NCBI RefSeq assembly: GCF_024169925.1
Contig: NZ_JALJXF010000001.1
Coordinates: 1,680,001-1,744,000, forward strand
From: Methylorubrum extorquens
GTDB lineage: Bacteria > Pseudomonadota > Alphaproteobacteria > Rhizobiales > Beijerinckiaceae
Direction of reading: 5' to 3'
Length of the DNA stretch: 64,000 nucleotides
The notes beneath the pieces are model-generated. The model saw nothing but the letters and a program-made list of their open reading frames with translations, ran no database searches and was not told the origin of the DNA. Positions 28,758 to 39,050 of the stretch are shown piece by piece. Position 1 is the stretch's first letter. Every line of letters starts with the position of its first letter. The position numbers and the translations under genes are program-made.

Positions 28758-29648
28758 CTATCCCTCCAGCCGTTGTCCCAACCGTCCGGCCAGATCCTGA
28801 ATGAACTGGAACGCGGTGCGCCCCGAGCGTGAGCCGCGGGTGGTGGCCCATTCGAGCGCCCCGGCCCGCAACCGCTCCGGCTCCACGTTCAGGCCGTAGC
28901 GATCCACGTAGGCGGAAATCATCGCCAGATACTCGTCCTGGCTGCATTTGTGGAAGCCGAGCCAGAGGCCGAAGCGGTCGGAGAGGGAGACCTTCTCCTC
29001 CACCGCCTCGCCGGGATTGATCGCGGTGGAGCGCTCGTTCTCGACCATCTCGCGGGCCAGCAGGTGGCGGCGGTTCGAGGTGGCGTAGAACAGCACGTTG
29101 CCCGGCCGCCCCTCGATGCCGCCGTCGAGCGCCGTCTTGAGCGACTTGTAGGAGGTGTCGTCGGCATCGAACGAGAGGTCGTCGCAGAACACCAGCCAAG
29201 GGTGAGGGTCGTTCCGGAGCAGGCTCATCAACTCGGGCAACGCCTCGATGTCCTCGCGGTGGATCTCCACGAGCTTCATCGGCAGGCTGCCGTCGGGCCG
29301 GCGGGCGTTGATCTCGGCATGGGCCGCCTTGACCAGCGAGGACTTGCCCATGCCGCGCGCGCCCCAGAGCAGGGCGTTGTTGGCCGGCAATCCGCGGGCG
29401 AAGCGCTCGGTGTTCTCCACCAGGGTGTCGCGGGCCCGGTCGATGCCGGTGAGGAGACCGATCTCGACCCGATTGACCCGCGGCACCGGGATCAGCCGCC
29501 GCTCGGGGCCCCACAGGAAGGCGTCGGCGGCACTCGTATCCACCTTCGGGACGACAGGCGGGGCGGCGCGCTCCAGGGCTGCGGCGATCCGCTCCAGAAG
29601 CGGCAGGAGATGCGGGATCGGGTCGGCAGGCGTCGGCTCTGAGGCCAT
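28758..29648 (-). CDS. DUF815 family AAA ATPase
   Basis: A 296-residue P-loop ATPase of the DUF815 group. Walker A is GARGMGKSSLVKAAH (about 95-109), Walker B LVFCDDLSFDADD (about 146-158), and sensor 1 LFYATSNRRHLL. The C-terminal SDRFGLWLGFHKCSQDEYL completes the family pattern. Biological function is undefined for this family in bacteria. Start ATG MASEPTPADP; a longer frame upstream lacks conservation. It is convergent with nlpD and divergent from yajC. Confidence 0.9.
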   Translation of the reverse strand: MASEPTPADPIPHLLPLLERIAAALERAAPPVVPKVDTSAADAFLWGPERRLIPVPRVNRVEIGLLTGIDRARDTLVENTERFARGLPANNALLWGARGMGKSSLVKAAHAEINARRPDGSLPMKLVEIHREDIEALPELMSLLRNDPHPWLVFCDDLSFDADDTSYKSLKTALDGGIEGRPGNVLFYATSNRRHLLAREMVENERSTAINPGEAVEEKVSLSDRFGLWLGFHKCSQDEYLAMISAYVDRYGLNVEPERLRAGALEWATTRGSRSGRTAFQFIQDLAGRLGQRLEG

Positions 29649-29952
29649 GATCTCGGGTCCGGTTGCGGCGGAGGGCAGCCGCCCTCGCTGAGGTGGCGCC
29701 TTGTAGGCGAAGGCCGAAAGAAAGGGGAACCGCAACGGCACCGGCCCGGATGCATCGCCCGCCGTTGCTTTCGAATCGCCCGTCGCTATAGTCCGCGCGC
29801 TTTCCGGCAGGTCGGTTCTGCCCTGCCGGTCCTGGCAAGTCTCTTTTTGGCAAGTCGCTTTCGGCAAGCCGATTTTGACAAGCCCGTCGTCGCAAGGCAC
29901 CGGTCCCGCCGGGCCTCACGGGCCGTCTGCCCTCGATCAGGAGTTTCTCGCG

Positions 29953-30285
29953 TTGATCACCCCCGCCTTCGCGCAAGGAGTCGGTGCCGGAAGCGGCGCG
30001 GATGTCGCGTTGCAGTTCGTGCCCTTCGTCCTGATCTTCGTGATCATGTATTTCCTGATTCTGCGCCCGCAGCAGCGCCGGCTCAAGGATCACCAGAACA
30101 TGGTGAAGAACGTGCGCCGCGAGGACACCATCGTGACCACGGGAGGCCTCGTCGGCCGTGTCACGAAGGTCGCGGACGACGCCACCGAGATCGAGGTCGA
30201 GATCGCCCCGAACGTCCGCGTGAAGGTGGTGCGCACGATGATCTCCGAGGTTCGCGTCAAGGGCGCCCCGGTCAAGGCCTCCTGA
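29953..30285 (+). CDS. yajC: Preprotein translocase subunit YajC
   Basis: A 110-residue Sec accessory protein starting ITPAFAQG, with one transmembrane helix (VALQFVPFVLIFVIMYFLILRPQQRR, about 17-42). A small cytosolic beta domain follows with DTIVTTGGLVGRVTKVADD. The start is the TTG at 29953, chosen because AGGAG stands nine bases before it and the product begins like other alphaproteobacterial YajC; an upstream TTG would add 26 odd residues. It is followed by secD and secF, the usual yajC-secDF operon. Confidence 0.95.
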   Translation: MITPAFAQGVGAGSGADVALQFVPFVLIFVIMYFLILRPQQRRLKDHQNMVKNVRREDTIVTTGGLVGRVTKVADDATEIEVEIAPNVRVKVVRTMISEVRVKGAPVKAS

Positions 30286-30352
30286 GAGGTCACATGAGGG
30301 TGTCGGCGCACAGGCCCGGCACCTTTCGATAAAACCAGTCGGAACCGGGCGG

Positions 30353-31954
30353 ATGCTGCGCTTCTCGAGAACCAAGATCGTCGCGACGCTCGCCGTCATC
30401 CTGATCGGCCTCAGCCTCGCGGTGCCGAGCTTCATCCCGGCCGACAGCCGCAAGGCCTTCATGGCCTCGCTGCCGTCGTGGTTCCCGAGCTGGATCATCC
30501 CGCAGCGGGCGATCGTGCTCGGCCTCGACCTCCAGGGCGGCTCGCAGATCCTGCTGGAGATCGACCAGCCCGACCTCGTCCGCTCGATGGTCACCGGCCT
30601 GCGCGACGACGTGCGCCGCATCCTGCGCGAGGCCGCGGTCTCGCCCGACGGCGGCATCCGCGTCATCAATCGCGGTGTCGAGCTGCGCATTCCCGATGCG
30701 GCGGCCCGCGCGAAGGTGATGCCGAAGCTGCGCGAACTCGCAGCGCCCATCAACAACCCGCTCGCCGCCGGCGGCCAGACGCTGACGGTCAACGAGGCCG
30801 AGAACGGCGCGATCCAGCTCGTCCTCACCGAGGCCGGCATCAACGACCGCACCCGCCGTGCGGTCAGCCAGGCGATCGAGGTCGTGCGCAAGCGCATCGA
30901 TTTCGGCGGCACCAAGGAGCCGTCGATCCAGCAGCAGGGCGCCAGCCGCATCCTCGTCCAGGTTCCGGGCCTGCAGAACCCGCAGGAGCTGGAGGACCAG
31001 CTCGGCAAGACCGCCAAGCTCGAATTCCGCATGCTGGCCGATTCGCCCTCCGGCGACGTCGACATGCTCGCCTCCAAGGACGAGGGCGGCGCCAAGGTAC
31101 CGGTCGAGCGCCGGGTCATGGCCGACGGCAGCGATCTCACCGACGCCCAGCCCGCCTTCGACCCACAGACCCACGAGCCGATGGTGAGCTTCAAGTTCAA
31201 CCTGCGCGGGGCCCAGCGCTTCGGTCAGGCGACGAGCGAGAATGTCGGCCGGCGCATGGCGATCGTGCTCGACAACGTGATCCAGTCGGCCCCGGTGATC
31301 CGCTCGGCGATCACCGGCGGCACCGGCCAGATCACCGGCAACTTCACCGTCAAGGACGCCAACGACCTCTCGGTGCTGCTGCGGGCCGGCGCCCTGCCGG
31401 CCAAGCTCACCGTGGTCGAGCGCCGCGTCGTCGGCCCCGGCCTCGGCCGCGATTCGATCGAGGCCGGCAAGCTCGCGACCCTGGTCGCGGGCGGCCTCGT
31501 CATCGCCTTCATGTTCGCAACCTACGGCACCTTCGGCTTCATCGCCAACATCGCGCTCATCGTCCACGTGGGACTGATCCTCGGCCTGATGTCGGTGCTG
31601 GAGGCGACGATGACGCTGCCGGGCATCGCCGGCATCGTGCTCACCATCGGCACGGCGGTCGATTCGAACGTGCTGATCTACGAGCGCATGCGCGAGGAAT
31701 CCCGCTCAGGCCGCTCTCTGGTCTCGGCGCTCCAGGCCGGCTTCGACCGGGCCTTCGCCACCATCATCGACTCGAACTCGACCATGGCGATCGCCGCCCT
31801 GCTCCTGTTCTTCATGGGCTCGGGCCCGGTGAAGGGCTTCGCCGTGGTGTTCATCCTCGGCATCCTCACCACCGTCATCACCGCCGTGACCCTGACGCGC
31901 ATGATGATCGCGGTGTGGTACAACTGGTTCCGGCCAAAAGCCCTGCCGTTCTAG
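30353..31954 (+). CDS. secD: Protein translocase subunit SecD
   Basis: A 533-residue inner-membrane RND-like component that uses the proton-motive force to pull translocating proteins. TM1 is at about 10-28 and the hallmark GLDLQGGSQILLEID at about 56-70. A large periplasmic domain runs to about 350 (TGGTGQITGNFTVKDANDL). The SecD/SecF membrane domain follows with GPGLGRDSIEAG, IAGIVLTIGTAVDSNVLIYERMREE and SRMMIAVW-like ends. The length is normal. Its stop is 99 bases before secF. Confidence 0.97.
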   Translation: MLRFSRTKIVATLAVILIGLSLAVPSFIPADSRKAFMASLPSWFPSWIIPQRAIVLGLDLQGGSQILLEIDQPDLVRSMVTGLRDDVRRILREAAVSPDGGIRVINRGVELRIPDAAARAKVMPKLRELAAPINNPLAAGGQTLTVNEAENGAIQLVLTEAGINDRTRRAVSQAIEVVRKRIDFGGTKEPSIQQQGASRILVQVPGLQNPQELEDQLGKTAKLEFRMLADSPSGDVDMLASKDEGGAKVPVERRVMADGSDLTDAQPAFDPQTHEPMVSFKFNLRGAQRFGQATSENVGRRMAIVLDNVIQSAPVIRSAITGGTGQITGNFTVKDANDLSVLLRAGALPAKLTVVERRVVGPGLGRDSIEAGKLATLVAGGLVIAFMFATYGTFGFIANIALIVHVGLILGLMSVLEATMTLPGIAGIVLTIGTAVDSNVLIYERMREESRSGRSLVSALQAGFDRAFATIIDSNSTMAIAALLLFFMGSGPVKGFAVVFILGILTTVITAVTLTRMMIAVWYNWFRPKALPF

Positions 31955-32053
31955 GGGCGCCGCCGCCTCATTCCCGGCGCGGCCCGCCCGCCGCGCAAGA
32001 GCTGAAATCTCAGGGGATGCGCTCGGAGCGCCCCCTTCGCTTCGAGACCGACC

Positions 32054-32998
32054 ATGCGCCTGCTTCGCCTCTGGCCCGACGAATCGCATTTCGACTTCAT
32101 GCGGTTCCGGCACGTCACCTTCCCGCTCTCGGCGGTGATGTCGGTCGTGACGCTGGTGCTGTTCATCACCGTCGGGCTCAACTACGGCATCGACTTCAAG
32201 GGCGGCACCCTGGTCGAGCTTCAGGCCAAGGCCGGCCAGACCGCGGACGTCGCCGAGATCCGCCACACCGCCAACGGCTTCGGCTTCGGCGAGACCGAGG
32301 TGCAGGAACTCGGCGGTGAGGGTCAGGTGCTCGTGCGCTTCCCGCTCCAGGCCGGCGAGCAGGGCCAGACCGCGGTGATGCAGAAGGCCCATGCCGCCTT
32401 CGACGCGGGCTATGATTTCCGCCGCACCGAGACCGTAGGGCCGCGCGTCTCGGGCGAGTTGGTGCAGTCCGGCACGATCGGCGTCGTGCTCTCAGTGCTC
32501 GCCGTGCTGCTCTACCTGTGGTTCCGCTTCGAGCGGGAGTTGGCGCTCGGCGCCATCGTCGGCACCCTGCACGACATCGTGCTGACGGTGGGCGTGTTCA
32601 TCATCACCCGCATCGAGTTCAACATGACCTCGATCGCGGCGATCCTGACCATCGTCGGCTACTCGCTCAACGAGACCGTGGTGGTGTTCGACCGGACCCG
32701 CGAGCTGATGCGCCGCTACAAGACGATTCCCGTCGTCGAGCTGCTCAACCTCTCGATCAACTCCACCATGTCGCGCACGGTGATGACCTCGCTCTCCACC
32801 ACCCTGTCGCTCGTGGCGCTGGTGCTGTTCGGCGGCGAGGCGATCAAGGGCTTTGCCGTGGTGATGCTCTGCGGCGTGGTGATCTGTACCTACTCCGCGA
32901 TCTTCGTCTCGACCCCGTCGCTGATCTATATCGGCCTGCGCCTGTCCGGCGCGAAAGCGTCGCAGCGCGAGTCCGGCCTGCCGCAGGCGGCCGAGTAG
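32054..32998 (+). CDS. secF: Protein translocase subunit SecF
   Basis: A 314-residue partner of SecD. Motifs are NYGIDFKGGTLVELQ (about 41-55), GPRVSGELVQSGTIGVVL (about 129-146), MTSIAAILTIVGYSLNETVVVFDRTRELMRR and STTLSLVALVLFGGEAIKGFAVVML. Six transmembrane helices are visible. A 99-base spacer from secD includes a short REP-like stretch, and the operon appears to continue into the next gene after 121 bases. Confidence 0.97.
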   Translation: MRLLRLWPDESHFDFMRFRHVTFPLSAVMSVVTLVLFITVGLNYGIDFKGGTLVELQAKAGQTADVAEIRHTANGFGFGETEVQELGGEGQVLVRFPLQAGEQGQTAVMQKAHAAFDAGYDFRRTETVGPRVSGELVQSGTIGVVLSVLAVLLYLWFRFERELALGAIVGTLHDIVLTVGVFIITRIEFNMTSIAAILTIVGYSLNETVVVFDRTRELMRRYKTIPVVELLNLSINSTMSRTVMTSLSTTLSLVALVLFGGEAIKGFAVVMLCGVVICTYSAIFVSTPSLIYIGLRLSGAKASQRESGLPQAAE

Positions 32999-33119
32999 GG
33001 CGCAGCATGCGGCGGAGCGCGCGACAGCGATCCGGGACGTCTTTCTTCGCCCCGGCGGCTGAGAGGAATGACCGCGCCCCCGACATCCGGGACGGAATGC
33101 GGGCGAGCGGAGGCATGGC

Positions 33120-33515
33120 GTGAGCGAGGGACGGGTACCGGGTCAGATCCATGACGGCTTCCTGCCCGGCCGCCACGGCATCGACGCCTACGGCAATGGC
33201 GGCTTCCGCTTCGGGCAGATGTCCCACCGGGGCTCGATCCTGATGCTGCCCTCCGGCGTGCGCGCCTGGGAGGTGAACGAGCCCGGCGGCATCGACGGGA
33301 CGAGCCTCGGCCCGGTTCTCGCCGAGGCCGAAGGGATCGAACTGCTTCTGATCGGCACCGGCGCCGAGATCGTGTTCCTGCCCGAGTCTTTGCGCCAGCG
33401 CCTCAAGGCCGCAGGCATCGGCCTCGACACGATGCAGACGGGGGCGGCGGCGCGGACCTACAACATCCTGATGGCCGAGAACCGCAAGGTCGCGGCCGCG
33501 CTGATCGCCGTCTAG
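33120..33515 (+). CDS. Mth938/NDUFAF3-like domain protein (DUF498)
   Basis: A 131-residue protein with the Mth938-like fold: IDAYGNGGFRFGQMSHRGSILMLPSGVRAWEV, LLIGTGAEIVFLPESLRQRLKAAGI, and LDTMQTGAAARTYNILMAENRKVAAALI. Its mitochondrial homologue NDUFAF3 assists complex I assembly; the bacterial role is inferred by analogy. GTG start. It sits between secF and the squalene/phytoene synthase-like gene, an order I recall as common in alphaproteobacteria. Confidence 0.85.
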   Translation: MSEGRVPGQIHDGFLPGRHGIDAYGNGGFRFGQMSHRGSILMLPSGVRAWEVNEPGGIDGTSLGPVLAEAEGIELLLIGTGAEIVFLPESLRQRLKAAGIGLDTMQTGAAARTYNILMAENRKVAAALIAV

Positions 33516-33560
33516 AGCCGTATCCGACCTGATTGCATCGGGCCGGCGTCTCTAGTCTTT

Positions 33561-33613
33561 GTCATGACGCGCATCCCGACGAACTAGTAACCACTTCGTC
33601 GGAATGCACTCTC
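33561..33613. repeat. Palindromic intergenic repeat, copy B
   Basis: A stem-loop GCATCCCGACGAA...TTCGTCGGAATGC (one mismatch) around the loop CTAGTAACCAC. It matches the repeat at 1-57 in order and spacing. An in-frame ATG inside it was therefore not taken as the start of the next gene. Confidence 0.75.
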
Positions 33614-33642
33614 AGTTCCGAACGCCGCGTGAGCCCCGCTCC

Positions 33643-34539
33643 ATGACGCGCCCCGAGACCCGAACCGAGACGAGCCCGGAGGCCGGCAACGGCGGGCTGG
33701 CCTTCGCCTTCCGGCACTGCGAGGAACTGGTGCGCGCGAGCGACCCGGACCGCTACTTCGCGGCTCTGTTCGCGCCCGCGGCCTTCCGGCCGCACCTCTT
33801 CGCGCTCGCCGCCTTCAGCCTGACCATCGCCCGCATCCGCGAGGCGGCCTCGAACCCGATGGCGGGGGAGATCCGCCTGCAATGGTGGCGCGACGCGCTT
33901 CAGGGCGAGGCACGGGGCGACGTCCGGGCCAATCCCGTCGCCGCAGCCCTGGACGATGCGATCGTCACGCGCCGCCTCGGGCGCCAGCCCTTCGTCGATC
34001 TGATCGATGCCCGCGTCTTCGACCTCTACGACGACCCGATGCCGCGGGTGAACGATCTGGAGGGCTATTGCGGCGAGACCGCCTCGGCGCTGATCCGGCT
34101 CTCCGGACTGGTGCTCGCCGACGGGGCCGAGCCCGGCGGCGCGGCCGCCGCCGGCCATGCGGGCGTCGCCTACGGGATCACCGGCCTGCTGCGGGCTCTG
34201 CCGTGGCACGCGCGTCAGGGGCAGGTCTACCTGCCCGGCGACCTGCTGCGCCAGAACGGAGTCACGCGCGAGGACATCGTCTCGGGCCGCGGCGGACCGG
34301 GACTGGTCCGCACCTGCGCCGAATTGCGGGCGCTGGCACGGCGCCACCTCGCCGCCTACGAGGCGGCCCGCGGCACCATCGCTCCCGCGGCGCGCGCCGC
34401 CTTCCTGCCGACGGCTTTGGTCGAGCCTTATCTCGCGGCGATGGAGCGGGCCGGCTACGATCCGCTCAACAGCGTGATCGAGATCCCCCGCTGGCGCCGC
34501 CTGTGGCGGCTGTGGCGGGCGGCACGCACGGGGCGATAA
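33643..34539 (+). CDS. Squalene/phytoene synthase-family protein (NDUFAF6-like)
   Basis: A 298-residue all-helical protein of the trans-isoprenyl synthase superfamily. Segments seen are EELVRASDPDRYFAALFAPA, IREAASNPMAGEIRLQWWRDALQGE (about 60-84), ARVFDLYDDPMP, LEGYCGETASALIRL and GRGGPGLVRTCAELRALARRHL. The aspartate-rich DxxxD motifs of true synthases are not intact, as in NDUFAF6, which aids complex I assembly. The ATG at 33643 (MTRPETRTE) was chosen. Together with the Mth938-like gene it makes a pair of respiratory assembly-factor homologues behind secDF. Confidence 0.82.
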   Translation: MTRPETRTETSPEAGNGGLAFAFRHCEELVRASDPDRYFAALFAPAAFRPHLFALAAFSLTIARIREAASNPMAGEIRLQWWRDALQGEARGDVRANPVAAALDDAIVTRRLGRQPFVDLIDARVFDLYDDPMPRVNDLEGYCGETASALIRLSGLVLADGAEPGGAAAAGHAGVAYGITGLLRALPWHARQGQVYLPGDLLRQNGVTREDIVSGRGGPGLVRTCAELRALARRHLAAYEAARGTIAPAARAAFLPTALVEPYLAAMERAGYDPLNSVIEIPRWRRLWRLWRAARTGR

Positions 34540-34562
34540 GAATATCTCAGACGCACACGGAG

Positions 34563-34590
34563 GCTCCTCCCCCGAGGGGGAGGAGTTTGG
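34563..34590. terminator. Hairpin between convergent genes
   Basis: CTCCTCCCCC and GGGGGAGGAG pair around GA, followed by TTTGG. It lies between the synthase-like gene and the convergent manganese catalase and could terminate both. Confidence 0.6.
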
Positions 34591-34602
34591 GGGGGCGTGG
34601 CG

Positions 34603-35526
34603 TCAGCGCGCCTTCTTCGTCAGCTTCTGCGCGATCTCGAACATCTCCTCCGGCGCATAGTCGGGCGCGAAGGCCGAGGGGATGCCGGTGAGCTGGTGGA
34701 TCTTGCCGCCATCGGGCATGCCCTCCACGATCTCGAGTTCGCCCGGCGGATCGCCCGGCAGGGCGTGCTCGCTGCTGTTCCAGATCCCGGCGATGTCACG
34801 GTAATCGTTCGGGCTCCAGGTGTAGAGCCGGCGGTGCGAGCCCTCCTGCAGGTATTTCTGGCACTCGGGAATCTTGTCGAGGTTGATGTTCGGGGTCGGC
34901 AGGAACTTGTCGAGATCGACGCCGGTGATCTGCTTGAGCGCCAGTGCGTAGGCGTGGGCGTGGACCGAACCGCGCACCAGCAGGTAGCCGCACACTTCGC
35001 GTCCGGTCGGGTCGGACAGGGTCTCGTAGACCCGCAGCTTATGCAGCCGAGCGCCGCATTCGAGGTGGAAGTTGTGCAGCAGATCGACGACGACATTGCC
35101 CGTCGAGGTGATGAAATCGTTGTTCCACGAGGCGCCGTTGCTGTTGATCGGCGCCGCACCGCCGCCGTTCGACAGGAAGGCCGCCGCGAGGCGAATGTCC
35201 TTCATGTCCTCGAACGGCGCGCCTGAAATGTCGCCCCCGTCCGTCTCGTCACCGTCGTTGTCGGGCCCGTTGTTGAGCATGGCCACGCCGTTGCTCACGA
35301 GTTCGACGTGACCGAGTTCTTCCGCCGTGATGCTGGAGACGAGGCTGTAGAACGGCTTGAGCTTGTCCTTGCTACGGAAATTGAAGCTCTGGAACATGTA
35401 GTTCCCGAGCGTGGACATCTCGCCGTATTTGCCGCCCAGCAACTCCTGCAGCGCGGCGGCGGCGTTCGGATCCTTCCGTTTCGGTGCGGGAAGCTCAGCC
35501 TGGAGCTTGTCGACGCGCATGAACAT
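34603..35526 (-). CDS. Manganese catalase
   Basis: A 307-residue non-heme catalase that dismutates hydrogen peroxide with a dimanganese centre. It is ferritin-like, with likely Mn ligands in LQELLGGKYGEMSTLGNYMFQ, SSITAEELGHVELVSNGVAML (E..H), LECGARLHKLRVYE and LLVRGSVHAHAYALA (H). The length and ending match the family. The start MFMRVDKL follows GAGAGG seven bases upstream; the internal ATG two codons on is too far from it. Longer open frames upstream overlap the permease antisense and were not used. It is divergent from the lactate permease. Confidence 0.95.
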   Translation of the reverse strand: MFMRVDKLQAELPAPKRKDPNAAAALQELLGGKYGEMSTLGNYMFQSFNFRSKDKLKPFYSLVSSITAEELGHVELVSNGVAMLNNGPDNDGDETDGGDISGAPFEDMKDIRLAAAFLSNGGGAAPINSNGASWNNDFITSTGNVVVDLLHNFHLECGARLHKLRVYETLSDPTGREVCGYLLVRGSVHAHAYALALKQITGVDLDKFLPTPNINLDKIPECQKYLQEGSHRRLYTWSPNDYRDIAGIWNSSEHALPGDPPGELEIVEGMPDGGKIHQLTGIPSAFAPDYAPEEMFEIAQKLTKKAR

Positions 35527-35877
35527 GTGAGGGCCTCTCGGTGATGCCGGTCGTCGCCGGAACGTGCCCCACACGGATGCCCGAACCACCCGCAGCCGAG
35601 GGCGGCCCGGTGATCGGGAGTTCGGCAGGGCACTGGGACGTGTTGCCGGAACCGCGGTTCGGATGGGTCTGTTCCCGAACTCTTCGAAGGCGGCCCCTGC
35701 CGTCGGCCCGGTCATCGACGCCGCATTACGATGCGAAAAAGCGTCACCCGACAAAGTTCGATTGCGGGGTGGATTGAATACATGATGCCTTGCGTTGAGC
35801 AGGCTAGACGGCTCTGTTAGCACCCTGTGCCAGAAGGTCCCGGCGGAAGATCGGGGCTTGGGAGGAGGGCAAGGCCC
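35527..35877. other. Divergent promoter region, catalase and permease
   Basis: About 350 bases with no supported coding frame. The segment around 35725-35800 is AT-richer (CGAAAAAGCG, GACAAAGTTCGATTG, GGATTGAATACATGATGCC) and may hold the promoters. No OxyR/PerR-type dyad was clearly recognised. Confidence 0.45.
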
Positions 35878-37617
<1,740 letters not shown>

Positions 37618-37638
37618 CCGGACGGATCGACAGTACGC

Positions 37639-37676
37639 GAAAAAGCCCGCCCCGAGCGCTCGGGGCGGGCTTTTTC
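37639..37676 (+). terminator. Terminator of the lactate permease
   Basis: A perfect palindrome GAAAAAGCCCGCCCCGAGCG...CGCTCGGGGCGGGCTTTTTC ending in a T-tract, 22 bases after the stop. Confidence 0.95.
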
Positions 37677-37682
37677 TTGGGC

Positions 37683-37787
37683 TAGAGCATCGTCCCGAAA
37701 GGTGGCCACCGGCTTTCGGAAAAGACGATGCAAAAACAAAAACCTAGAGCATCGTTCTGGATCCGATATCCAGGACGATGCTCTAAG
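37683..37787. repeat. Rhizobiales-type AGAGCATCG repeats, two units
   Basis: Unit one (AGAGCATCGTCCCGAAAGGTGG..., ending GACGATGC) and unit two (TAGAGCATCGTTCTGGATCC...CCAGGACGATGCTCTA, a near-perfect palindrome) are separated by an A-rich spacer CAAAAACAAAAACC. Such AGAGCATC elements are recurrent in Rhizobiales intergenic DNA. Again it fills a convergent junction. Confidence 0.8.
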
Positions 37788-38234
37788 TTAGCGTGGGCCG
37801 GGCGCATCCGGCTTAGCGACCTCGACCGGCGGTACCGTCCTCGCGAGCCGGCCCTCCTCGGCGCGGTGAACGTATTGGCTCGCCACCAGCCAGCCCTTGA
37901 AGAAGCGCAAGGGGAGGGTGCAGGCGATCAGCACGACGGGCAGGGTCAGGGCGAAGTGGAGCCAGACCGGCGGGTCGTAAGTCAGTTCCAGCCACAGGCC
38001 GAAGGCGACGGCGGGGATCGCCGTGGTCATCATCACGAAGAAGGCGGGGCCGTCGGCGGGATCGGCGAAGGAGAAGTCGAGCCCACAGGCGTCGCAGCGC
38101 GGGGCGATGCTCAGAAACCCCTTGAACAGGTGTCCCCGGCCGCAGCGCGGGCAGGCGCTGCGCGCCGCCACGGAGAGCGGCGCCTGGGGCTCGTACCGGG
38201 TCTCGGTCCGAATCGGGTCACGGGTGTCGGTCAT
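37788..38234 (-). CDS. DUF983 family membrane protein
   Basis: A 148-residue protein. An N-terminal zinc-ribbon-like pair CPRCGRGHLF and RCDACGLDFSF (about 27-60) is followed by two or three hydrophobic helices (GPAFFVMMTTAIPAVAFGLWLEL, WLHFALTLPVVLIACTLPLRF). It matches DUF983, often near cytochrome oxidase genes, but not here. The ATG at 38234 has AGGAG seven bases upstream; an upstream frame extension is not supported. Confidence 0.88.
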   Translation of the reverse strand: MTDTRDPIRTETRYEPQAPLSVAARSACPRCGRGHLFKGFLSIAPRCDACGLDFSFADPADGPAFFVMMTTAIPAVAFGLWLELTYDPPVWLHFALTLPVVLIACTLPLRFFKGWLVASQYVHRAEEGRLARTVPPVEVAKPDAPGPR

Positions 38235-38375
38235 CACGGTCTCCTGGCGAGGCAACCGACGCCCGCAGCGATGGTTCGCCAGCGCCCCGCAGGCCACCCA
38301 TGCGGGACCGGGTGGATTTTTTCGAGCCGAGTTTTTCTCGACAGCCCCGGATTAAACGGCGACGACAGGGCGTTT

Positions 38376-38936
38376 ATGGTCTCACGCGCGAAAGCATCCT
38401 GCGAAATGTTTTTCCGCCGCCTCCGCCGCGACAGCTTGAGCGACCTTCCCGGTCTCGAAACCGGGCGGCTGGCGATTGCGCCACTTGGCGCGGGTGACGC
38501 GCGGGCCGTGCACGCGCTCACCGACGATCCGGCGATCACCGGCGCGGTCGACTTCCTCGCCAACCCCTTCACCCTGGCTGATGCCGAGGCGCTGATCGCC
38601 TCCGGCCGGCACGGGCGCGACCGCTTTCTCGGCGCCTGGAGCCGTGAGCCCGCGGCCCCGCTCGTCGGCGTCGTCGGCACGCATCTGCGGGGGGAGGGCG
38701 CGGTCGAGATCGGCTACTGGATCGGCGGGGCCGCCCGCGGACGCGGCTTCGGGACGGAGGCGGTCTCCGCCATCGTCGGCCTGCTGCGCCGCCGCTTTCC
38801 CCGCCGGGCGATCGTGGCCGAATGCCGCCCCGGCAACGTCGCCTCCTGGGGCCTGTTGCACAAGATCGGCTTTCGCGAGACCGGCTCGGAGGGGCACCGC
38901 CCCGGCCGCCGCCAGCTCGTCCTCGAAGGCGCGTGA
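38376..38936 (+). CDS. GNAT family N-acetyltransferase
   Basis: A 186-residue acetyltransferase with the RimJ/RimL-like order: LETGRLAIAPLGAGDARAVHALTDDP, VEIGYWIGGAARGRGFGTEA (acetyl-CoA loop RGRGFGT at about 122-128), and a C-terminal NVASWGLLHKIGFRETG. The substrate is unknown. The start is either the ATG at 38376 or one 10 codons later; the first has a nearby AGGG. It is divergent from the DUF983 gene. Confidence 0.85.
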   Translation: MVSRAKASCEMFFRRLRRDSLSDLPGLETGRLAIAPLGAGDARAVHALTDDPAITGAVDFLANPFTLADAEALIASGRHGRDRFLGAWSREPAAPLVGVVGTHLRGEGAVEIGYWIGGAARGRGFGTEAVSAIVGLLRRRFPRRAIVAECRPGNVASWGLLHKIGFRETGSEGHRPGRRQLVLEGA

Positions 38937-39050
38937 CGCGCCAAGCTGTCCCGACCGGGGATGGACCAAAGACCGGGAAGCGGTCGATCTCGAATCGGCT
39001 TAAGATCGGCGCATGGGCCCTCGCCGGCCGGTGCCGGCGCGCCGGAAGAC

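Noticed and set aside
27235..31200. 1321-codon - strand open frame across nlpD, the ATPase gene and yajC-secD
   Set aside because: It spans four well-supported genes, and its product is low-complexity Gly/Arg/Leu without domains.
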